The position numbers and the translations under genes were made by a program. A stretch of 8,022 bases of DNA from NCBI GenBank assembly GCA_964547525.1, contig CAZJOD010000168.1, positions 1 to 8,022 of the forward strand. The letters are read 5' to 3'. Positions 1-5,206 of the stretch are shown here, one piece after another; position 1 is the first letter of the stretch; every line of letters begins with the position of its first letter. The stretch is from CAZJOD01 sp964547525 (GTDB taxonomy: Bacteria > Bacillota > Clostridia > JAAYHZ01). The notes beneath the pieces were generated by a model. It was not told where the DNA came from. It made no database searches and worked only from the letters and a program-made list of their open reading frames with translations.

Positions 1-483
1 GTTTTCACCTAAAACATCAAGTACTTTTTGGCCCATGCGGGTCATTATACGCATGTTTACAACAACGTAGGGGCTGTCTGTCAACTCAATACCGATTTTA
101 GATATGGGTGAACCTATAGGTCCCATAGAAAACGGAATAACATACATTGTACGTCCCCTCATACAACCAGTATACAATCCGGTCATTGTTTTCTTAAGCT
201 CCACAGGATCGATCCAATTATTTGTAGGACCTGCATCTTCTTTCTTTACCGATGCAATGTAAGTTCTGTCTTCAACACGTGCCACATCAGACGGATGGCT
301 ACGGAATAAGTAACACCCGGGACGTTTTGCAGGATTCAGCTTTATAGCAGCTCCGGAATCTACCATTAATTTTAGTAAACGATCATTTTCTTCTTGTGAA
401 CCGTCGCACCAATGGATTTGATCGGGTTGGCACATATCTGCACATTCTTTTACCCAAGCTTGCAATTCTTTGTTTAAACTCAT
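1..483 (-). CDS. pckG: GTP-dependent phosphoenolpyruvate carboxykinase, N-terminal part (cut by window edge)
   Basis: Family role: interconverts oxaloacetate + GTP and PEP + CO2 + GDP in the cytoplasm, linking the TCA/C4 pool to glycolysis; in several cellulolytic clostridia it serves PEP-to-oxaloacetate flux. Visible here are the first 161 codons, about a quarter of the usual ~600 aa, open through base 1. Recognisable GTP-PEPCK signatures are SHPSDVARVEDRTYIAS (residues 62-78; R69 corresponds to the PEP-binding Arg87 of the rat enzyme), EDAGPTNNW (82-90), MRGRTMYVIPFSMGP (108-122) and ELTDSPYVVVNMRIMTRMG (133-151). The ATP-type PEPCK family lacks these. The P-loop and metal-binding residues lie outside the window. 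The ATG at 483-481 is preceded by GAAGGGAG (498-491) at good spacing. The gene is transcribed away from the genes to its right; no clear -35/-10 pair was found in the AT-rich upstream DNA. Confidence 0.95.
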   Translation of the reverse strand, partial: MSLNKELQAWVKECADMCQPDQIHWCDGSQEENDRLLKLMVDSGAAIKLNPAKRPGCYLFRSHPSDVARVEDRTYIASVKKEDAGPTNNWIDPVELKKTMTGLYTGCMRGRTMYVIPFSMGPIGSPISKIGIELTDSPYVVVNMRIMTRMGQKVLDVLGEN

Positions 484-802
484 TATTTTTCTCCCTTCAT
501 GGATTCATGTATATATAGTTATAAATTTTCGATATGTAATCAAAAATCTATTATTATGCTATCCTATAAATCTATATCTATTCTATCGTATCATAAATAA
601 AGATGAAAATCAATAATAGATTTCTCAAAAAATGAAATTCGGACCACCATTTTCTTTCAAATTTAAAACTTGGATCAACATAAGATATAAATTGGGCTTG
701 TATAGGTTCGTATGTCATATTCTCAACGTTGTATTCAATTATGAAGTCTAAGAAAAAACTGAAGTGATTTATATTTTTATTCAAGGCAAATTATCTCAGT
801 TA

Positions 803-828
803 TGAAATTTTATACAATGAAAATTTCA
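803..828. repeat. Perfect inverted repeat, 9-bp arms, 8-base loop
   Basis: TGAAATTTT (803-811) and AAAATTTCA (820-828) are exact reverse complements around ATACAATG. The stem is almost all A-T and no T-run follows on either strand, so it does not look like an intrinsic terminator. It could be a regulator site or a chance palindrome in AT-rich DNA; it lies mid-way between two divergent genes. Confidence 0.4.
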
Positions 829-1031
829 AATTGATTGTGTTATATAAAGTATGGTAATATAAAATTGTATTGTAAATATAATGTAAAATAAGTATTGATC
901 AAAATCATATGTTAAAAAAATAACATTCTCATATTTTATAATAAGGTTTGTGGTAGGATAAAATGAAATATTCAATAAAATAAAAATTCATGTATAAAAT
1001 AATCAAAAATTTAAGAATGAATTAAATATTG

Positions 1032-1049
1032 TAACTGTACTAACTGTAT
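1032..1049. repeat. 9-base tandem direct repeat, two copies
   Basis: TAACTGTAC (1032-1040) is followed directly by TAACTGTAT (1041-1049), 8 of 9 bases identical. The two copies lie about one helical turn apart, roughly 100 bases upstream of the likely start point for the ATP-grasp gene. This is compatible with a two-site regulator but could be chance. Confidence 0.25.
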
Positions 1050-1097
1050 CTTAGAGATTTAGTTTTTTATATTTTAGTGAATTTCTTGATTATCCGG

Positions 1098-1116
1098 CTA
1101 ATTGAAATTTAATTAG
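1098..1116. promoter_or_regulatory. Candidate operator palindrome upstream of the ATP-grasp gene
   Basis: CTAATT (1098-1103) and AATTAG (1111-1116) form a 6-bp inverted repeat around GAAATTT. It ends eight bases upstream of the proposed -35 element, a usual place for a repressor or activator site. The arms are short and AT-rich, so the call is tentative and no regulator family can be named. Confidence 0.25.
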
Positions 1117-1124
1117 ATGCCATA

Positions 1125-1153
1125 TGGAATACATAAGATAAATCCGGTATAAT
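1125..1153 (+). promoter_or_regulatory. Candidate sigma-A promoter for the ATP-grasp/GNAT/EamA unit
   Basis: There is a perfect -10 TATAAT at 1148-1153. The -35 at 17-base spacing is the weak TGGAAT (1125-1130). Transcription would start near 1160, giving a leader of about 30 bases. The weak -35 suggests low basal activity or need of an activator. A perfect TTGACA at 1158-1163 has no -10 partner and is not part of this call. Confidence 0.45.
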
Positions 1154-1190
1154 GCTGTTGACATTCGGTGATTAGAATCAAGGGAGATAA

Positions 1191-2192
1191 GTGGATATGG
1201 CGGAGTCAGGTGAAATCATTATTGTATACAATGAAATATATGAAAACTCTTGTGATGATGAAAAAGATGTGTTAAAGCAAGTAGAAGCTGTTTTTGACGC
1301 ATTAAAGACAATTGGTTTTTCTGTATCTGCAGTAGGGTTTGACGGTAATCCTATGAGGATTTATGAAGTATTAAATAAAAAAAAGCCGCTTTTGGTTTTT
1401 AACCTGGTAGAATCCGTCCGGGGTACAGGAAGATTAAGTTATATATCAGCTGCAATATTTGAGCTTTTAAATATAAAATACACCGGTTGCCCTGCCGAAG
1501 CAATAATGATAACAACAAATAAAGTCATGACAAAAAAGATTTTGATATCCTCAGATATCCCGACTCCGAAATGGATTACAGAATATGATGAAAATACGGA
1601 TTTACATACAAAATACATTTTAAAACCTGTTTATGAAGACGGTTCGGTGGGATTAAGTCGAAAATCTATTGTTAATTGTAAAAATACTGAAGAAATAAAA
1701 CAAATTATTAAGTCAATAAAAACTGAAACAAAAACCGACTATTTTGCAGAAAAGTATATTGAAGGCAGGGAGATGAATGTATCTATTATACAGGTAAATA
1801 ACCAACCGATGGTTCTTCCCCCGAGCGAAATAAAATTTATAGGTTATAAAGAAAATGGTTTGGATGAAATAGTCGACTACAGTGCCAAGTGGAATGAGAA
1901 CAGTTATGAGTATAAAAATACTGTGACATCAACCGATTTTGGGTCTGAAGATAAAACATTGCTTGATAATTTAAAAGAAATATCTCTTAAGTGTTGGTTG
2001 GAATTTGGCCTTAAAGGTTATGCAAGAATTGATTTTAGAGTAGATAGGGATAAAAACCCATATGTTCTTGAAATTAATGCTAATCCGTGTATTACTCCTA
2101 ATGGAAGCGGATTTTTAAATTCTGCTTTACAAGTGGGGATGGATTTTCAGGAAGTGATAAAAATGTTAATAGCCGCGGTTAATGAGGGATAA
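1191..2192 (+). CDS. D-alanine-D-alanine ligase-like ATP-grasp ligase
   Basis: ATP-grasp enzymes join a carboxylate to an amine through an acyl-phosphate, with ATP. Of 333 aa, the ATP-grasp parts read in order as follows. K111 lies in TTNKVMTKK. YILKP has K145, followed by the glycine loop EDGSVGLS (149-156). FAEKYIEGRE (185-194) supplies E187/K188 and E194. DYSAKW (229-234) is the Ddl omega-loop motif. ARIDF (278-282) and LEINANP (293-299) carry metal ligands D281, E294 and N296. Unlike true Ddl, the N-terminus lacks the GGxSxE substrate motif. Trp234 sits where E. coli DdlB has Tyr216, and the tail after EINANP reads CITPNGSGF instead of the Ddl SPGMT-type motif, so D-Ala-D-Ala is probably not the product. 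The GTG start at 1191 is four bases from the AGGGAG (1181-1186); ATG 1197 (spacing 10) is at least as likely and costs two residues. Its stop abuts or overlaps the GNAT gene. Confidence 0.88.
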   Translation: MDMAESGEIIIVYNEIYENSCDDEKDVLKQVEAVFDALKTIGFSVSAVGFDGNPMRIYEVLNKKKPLLVFNLVESVRGTGRLSYISAAIFELLNIKYTGCPAEAIMITTNKVMTKKILISSDIPTPKWITEYDENTDLHTKYILKPVYEDGSVGLSRKSIVNCKNTEEIKQIIKSIKTETKTDYFAEKYIEGREMNVSIIQVNNQPMVLPPSEIKFIGYKENGLDEIVDYSAKWNENSYEYKNTVTSTDFGSEDKTLLDNLKEISLKCWLEFGLKGYARIDFRVDRDKNPYVLEINANPCITPNGSGFLNSALQVGMDFQEVIKMLIAAVNEG

Positions 2193-2217
2193 TTTTATAA
2201 GAAGTAGGTACTTTCAT

Positions 2218-2709
2218 ATGGATTTTAATGATTTGGTTTTCAGGTTTGGTTTGAACAGCGGAGAGGATAAAAGAATTAGGGAGATCACAGAATCGGTAGG
2301 CGTTTTTCATTCATATGAGATTGATATTGCACAAGAGCTTGCAGTTGAACATATAATAAAGGGGCCGGACAAAAGCGGATACCATTTTATTGTGTGTGAA
2401 TACAAGTCTGAATTAATAGGCTATTCTACCTATGGTGAAATACCGTGTACAAAAAACAGATATGATCTTTATTGGATTGTTATTTGTCAAAAATTCCGTG
2501 GGATGAATTTAGGTAAAAAACTTTTATATCAAACCGAAGAAATCATAAAAAACAAGGGAGGTATAAAAATATACGTTGAAACTTCTTCTAAAGATTCTTA
2601 TTATGGAACAAGGCGGTTTTACGAAAAATGCGGGTATAAGATAGAAGCTGTTTTTAAGGATTTTTATGATACCGGAGACGACAAAATAGTTTTTGTAAAA
2701 AATCTTTAA
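2218..2709 (+). CDS. GNAT-family N-acetyltransferase, partner of the ATP-grasp ligase
   Basis: GNAT proteins move an acetyl (acyl) group from CoA to an amine. With this start the protein has 163 aa. The acetyl-CoA motif A is at about 83-103: YWIVICQKFRGMNLGKKLL, with Q91, R94, G95, N97 and G99 matching Q/RxxGxG/A except Asn in place of one Gly. A second conserved block, YVETSSKDSYYGTRRFYEKC (119-138), and the end DFYDTGDDKIVFVKNL (148-163) complete the fold. The ATG at 2218 has an excellent AAGTAGGT (2202-2209) eight bases upstream. An in-frame ATG at 2182, inside the last codons of the ligase gene, would add 12 residues by translational coupling, but it has no ribosome binding site and the extra residues look non-domain. 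From memory, this GNAT type recurs beside ATP-grasp ligases of the same kind, which suggests they act on one molecule; the substrate is unknown. Confidence 0.88.
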   Translation: MDFNDLVFRFGLNSGEDKRIREITESVGVFHSYEIDIAQELAVEHIIKGPDKSGYHFIVCEYKSELIGYSTYGEIPCTKNRYDLYWIVICQKFRGMNLGKKLLYQTEEIIKNKGGIKIYVETSSKDSYYGTRRFYEKCGYKIEAVFKDFYDTGDDKIVFVKNL

Positions 2710-2749
2710 CAATAAAATGGATTGACTTGGTTTTTAGGGAGAATTACAT

Positions 2750-3619
2750 ATGTCCAAAAAACATATCGGCACCTTTTATATTTTTATTTCCGCCATTTTG
2801 TTCAGTTTGGGCGGTTTATGTATTAAACTGCTTCCGTGGACACCTTTATCTATAAATAGTGGTAGAAGTATCATTTCTGTTACATTAATCGGAACATATA
2901 TGTATATCAGGAGACACAAACTGAGATTTAATCGATATGTGCTTTTAGGATCTTTATGTATGAGTGCTACAACAACACTATATGTGTTTGCAAATAAATT
3001 GACTACTGCAGCAAATACTATTGTTTTACAATTTACCGCTCCTATATTTATTATTCTTTTTATGTGGCTGTTCTATAAAAATAAACCTAAAAGATTAGAT
3101 GTAATTACATGTGTAATAGTTTTTGGAGGAATCATATGCTTTTTTATAGACGGATTACAAACCGGGGGTATGATAGGTAATTTGCTGGCAATTTTATCAG
3201 GTGCGACATTTGCGGTGGTTTTTATGCTTAATACTTTTCCTAATGCTGATCCTATATCATCCATTATAATAGGACAGGCGATATGTGCCGTAGTGGGAAT
3301 ACCGTTTATTGCACAAGAAACAGACTTTCAAACGCAAACACTGGTAATTATATTGATCCTCGGTGTTTTTCAATTGGGATTGGCATACATCTTTTTCTCA
3401 GAAGGATTGAAAAGCACACATCCTGTAACCGCATCTTTGGTATCCGGAGTGGAACCTGTTATGAATCCTTTATTAACCGTTATATTTTATGGTGAAAAAA
3501 TAAGTAAAGCAGCTTTACCCGGTGGTATAATCGTAATTATAACAATAGTGATATATAACATACTGAAATCAAAGTCCGCTGCAAAAAAACATAAGAGTTT
3601 TATAATAAACAAAACTTGA
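2750..3619 (+). CDS. EamA/DMT-superfamily membrane transporter
   Basis: The 289-aa protein is almost wholly hydrophobic and shows the two-fold EamA repeat: roughly five membrane segments in residues 7-135 and five in 142-272, about ten in all, with a basic cytoplasmic tail (KSKSAAKKHKSF). The first repeat has the usual opening (FISAILFSLGGLCIKL, 12-27) and LQFTAPIF (93-100). The second ends with the family hallmark VSGVEPVMNPLL...GEKIS (231-252), E235-P236 and G248-E249. EamA proteins mostly export amino acids, nucleotides or related metabolites from the cytoplasm by exchange or proton drive; sequence does not give the substrate. AGGGAG (2736-2741) lies eight bases before the ATG. It begins 40 bases after the GNAT gene with no terminator between, so co-transcription is likely, which would make it a candidate exporter for what the two upstream enzymes make. 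Confidence 0.9.
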   Translation: MSKKHIGTFYIFISAILFSLGGLCIKLLPWTPLSINSGRSIISVTLIGTYMYIRRHKLRFNRYVLLGSLCMSATTTLYVFANKLTTAANTIVLQFTAPIFIILFMWLFYKNKPKRLDVITCVIVFGGIICFFIDGLQTGGMIGNLLAILSGATFAVVFMLNTFPNADPISSIIIGQAICAVVGIPFIAQETDFQTQTLVIILILGVFQLGLAYIFFSEGLKSTHPVTASLVSGVEPVMNPLLTVIFYGEKISKAALPGGIIVIITIVIYNILKSKSAAKKHKSFIINKT

Positions 3620-3663
3620 AACGGTCAATATATAACTTTTTGTGTTTTATCTGTTCTACATAA

Positions 3664-3672
3664 TGATATAAT
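3664..3672 (+). promoter_or_regulatory. Extended -10 promoter for the ribokinase gene
   Basis: TGATATAAT (3664-3672) is an extended -10 (TG, one base, TATAAT). A second overlapping TATAAT lies at 3672-3677. No good -35 stands 17 bases upstream, which extended -10 promoters tolerate. Transcription would start near 3679, leaving an 18-base leader before the ATG. The same nine bases occur upstream of the DUF2500 gene at 4671-4679. Confidence 0.5.
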
Positions 3673-3696
3673 ATAATAAAAACAGGTATTAGTAAT

Positions 3697-4602
3697 ATGA
3701 AAATAATAAATTTCGGTTCTTTAAATATGGATAAAACTTATCAAGTAAAGGAATTTGTTCAAAGCGGTCAAACCATTTCATCACCGGATTTGAATGTCTA
3801 TCCCGGAGGCAAGGGGTTAAATCAAAGTATAGCTATTGCCAGGGCGGGTTGCAAAGCGGTTCACACAGGTGCAATAGGAAAAGACGGTGAATTCTTAAAA
3901 CAGTATTTATCAAAAGAGGGCGTTATAACGGAGTATATACAAACGGTCGACGGTCCTTCCGGTCATGCTGTTATACAAGTAAATCAATGGGGACAGAATT
4001 GTATAATAGTATATCCCGGGGCTAATCATAGGATTAGTAAAGAACATATCGAACAGTCTTTAGCAACGACTGAAAAAGGAGATATAGTATTGATTCAAAA
4101 TGAAATCAACAATGTACCGTACATTATGGAATCCACTAAAAGAAAAAGCTTAAAATTAGTGTTTAATCCTTCTCCTGTTACAGAAGCCATCCTGGAGTAT
4201 CCCTTGCATATGGTTGATATATTTATTTTAAATGAAACGGAAGCTGCTATGTTAAGCGGGGTTACTCAAACTGAAGAAATGTTGGATCGTTTGGAAATAA
4301 AGTATCCGAATTCAGAAATTATATTAACATTAGGCGAAAAGGGGTCTGTTTACAGATATAAAAGTAAAAATATAAAGTTTGGTATATTTAAAACAGTATG
4401 TGTGGATACAACAGGAGCGGGAGATACTTTTTGCGGTTATTATTTATCCGGTATAATAGAAGGAATGCAACCGCAAAAAGCGCTTGCTTTTGCAAGTGCG
4501 GCTGCCGCTATAGCCGTTTCTAAAGAAGGTGCCGCCACCTCAGTTCCATATCGTAGCGAGGTGGAATCTTTTAGTGAATACAAATTATACATTAATATAT
4601 AA
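3697..4602 (+). CDS. rbsK: Ribokinase-like PfkB-family sugar kinase
   Basis: Ribokinase phosphorylates D-ribose at O5 with ATP in the cytoplasm, feeding the pentose phosphate pool and nucleotide synthesis. The 301-aa length matches RbsK. Motifs seen: substrate Asp in GSLNMD (7-12, D12); PfkB signature 1, PGGKGLNQSIAIARAG (36-51); NETEA (179-183), the N-x-x-E metal/phosphate motif; LTLGEKGS (210-217); and PfkB signature 2, DTTGAGDTFCGYY (237-249), with catalytic base D243. The end, AAAAIAVSKEGAATSVPYRSEVESF (268-292), closely parallels the K+-binding C-terminus of E. coli RbsK. The ribosome binding site is weak (CAGGT, 3683-3687). It lies 77 bases after the EamA gene with its own promoter, so it may be a separate unit. 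No ribose transporter or RbsD is nearby, so a related furanose or nucleoside substrate is possible; the family is certain, the sugar is less so. Confidence 0.88.
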   Translation: MKIINFGSLNMDKTYQVKEFVQSGQTISSPDLNVYPGGKGLNQSIAIARAGCKAVHTGAIGKDGEFLKQYLSKEGVITEYIQTVDGPSGHAVIQVNQWGQNCIIVYPGANHRISKEHIEQSLATTEKGDIVLIQNEINNVPYIMESTKRKSLKLVFNPSPVTEAILEYPLHMVDIFILNETEAAMLSGVTQTEEMLDRLEIKYPNSEIILTLGEKGSVYRYKSKNIKFGIFKTVCVDTTGAGDTFCGYYLSGIIEGMQPQKALAFASAAAAIAVSKEGAATSVPYRSEVESFSEYKLYINI

Positions 4603-4650
4603 CCTAAACTTTTTTTATGATATAAGACAGTTCATGATATTTAAAATAAG

Positions 4651-4679
4651 TTAACATGTACGATCAAAGATGATATAAT
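4651..4679 (+). promoter_or_regulatory. Strong sigma-A promoter with extended -10, DUF2500 gene
   Basis: TTAACA (4651-4656, one mismatch to TTGACA), a 17-base spacer ending in TGA, and a perfect TATAAT (4674-4679) make the best promoter in the window. Transcription would begin near 4686, leaving a leader of about 97 bases before the ATG at 4783. The leader is AT-rich with only a weak A-U hairpin (4711-4745); no known riboswitch was recognised. Confidence 0.6.
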
Positions 4680-4782
4680 AATTATAAATACGAGGTATGC
4701 TATCAAAATTATTATATGAATATCTGTGAGTATTTTTTATATAATTAATATTAATTTAAACTTTATGGAGGCTGGATAATAA

Positions 4783-5178
4783 ATGTTTACACCATTCGGA
4801 GGATTTGATTTTATGTTTTCTTTTATGCCTATTCTTGTAGTAGCGGGATTTATACTTGTTTTTGGTATAATTATCGTAAAAATAGTTCAAGGGGGAATAA
4901 CTTGGAACAAAAATAATAACTCTCCGGTACTTACGGTAACGGCGAAAATTGTTACAAAACGTGCAGCTGTGAGTAGTTATCACCATCATCATGCCGGAAA
5001 TATGCATCATGGGCATCACAGTACGCATACTACATACTATGCCACTTTTGAAGTTGAAAGCGGTGACAGAATGGAGCTGACAGTCCCGTCGACAGAATAT
5101 GGGTTACTTGTGGAGGGTGATACAGGAAAGCTTACTTTTCAAGGCACCAGGTATAAAGGATTTCAAAGGAGCTATTAA
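4783..5178 (+). CDS. DUF2500 (YhhM-like) membrane-anchored protein with His-rich loop
   Basis: The 131-aa protein has one membrane segment at about residues 13-36, then a small soluble domain. The domain matches DUF2500 (E. coli YhhM): VLTVTAKIVTKRAAVS (49-64), a loop, TYYATFEVESGDRMELTV (84-101), then EYGLLVEGDTGKLTFQGTRYKGF (105-127), with the family-typical GD(T)GxLxxxGTRxxxF end. The function of the family is unknown. The loop at 67-82 holds nine histidines in 16 residues (HHHH, HH, HH, H), which could bind Zn, Ni or Cu; this is inference from composition. Lysines after the membrane segment suggest the soluble domain may face the cytoplasm, but the signal is weak. GGAGG (4767-4771) is 11 bases before the ATG, slightly long. 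It is transcribed alone and ends 28 bases from the convergent glycyl radical enzyme gene. Confidence 0.85.
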   Translation: MFTPFGGFDFMFSFMPILVVAGFILVFGIIIVKIVQGGITWNKNNNSPVLTVTAKIVTKRAAVSSYHHHHAGNMHHGHHSTHTTYYATFEVESGDRMELTVPSTEYGLLVEGDTGKLTFQGTRYKGFQRSY

Positions 5179-5206
5179 GCATTACTTTTTAACATTACGG
5201 TAAATA

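Larger units (their letters stand above)
484..1190. other. AT-rich divergent intergenic region (707 bases)
   Basis: This stretch separates pckG (minus) from the ATP-grasp gene (plus) and must hold both promoters. It is very rich in A and T, with many stops in all frames. Seen in it: a 9-bp-stem inverted repeat at 803-828, a short tandem repeat at 1032-1049, a palindrome at 1098-1116 and a -10-like TATAAT at 1148-1153. A weak plus-strand promoter-like pair (TTGATT at 831-836, TGG-TAATAT at 852-860) is also present. A 68-codon minus-strand open frame (784-578) starts at TTG without a ribosome binding site. It is slightly less AT-rich than its surroundings and may be a decayed coding remnant, but I do not support it as a gene. 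No RNA gene or riboswitch was recognised. Confidence 0.6.

Noticed and set aside
963..980. Five-codon frame after TAGGAT in the AT-rich spacer
   Set aside because: Far too short to support as a gene, with no conserved context visible.
1158..1163. Perfect TTGACA -35 hexamer upstream of the ATP-grasp gene
   Set aside because: At 17-base spacing the -10 position is the Shine-Dalgarno AGGGAG (1181-1186), so it cannot act as a promoter for this gene.
2182..2217. Earlier in-frame ATG (2182) for the GNAT gene, overlapping the ligase stop
   Set aside because: It has no ribosome binding site, whereas ATG 2218 has AAGTAGGT at eight bases; the 12 added residues precede the GNAT fold. Coupled initiation there cannot be ruled out.
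4697..4729. Ten-codon open frame in the DUF2500 leader (ATG 4697 to TGA 4729) as a leader peptide
   Set aside because: The GAGG before it is only one base from the ATG, and the peptide shows no codon run suggestive of attenuation.
4756..5028. Antisense open frame opposite the DUF2500 gene
   Set aside because: It is a reflection of the His codons (CAT/CAC read as Met/Val on the other strand), has no plausible domain, and the sense frame is a recognised family.
5179..5206. Bidirectional terminator between the convergent DUF2500 and glycyl radical enzyme genes
   Set aside because: Only short ATTAC direct repeats and a run of five T were found; no hairpin of useful stability, so no terminator is called.
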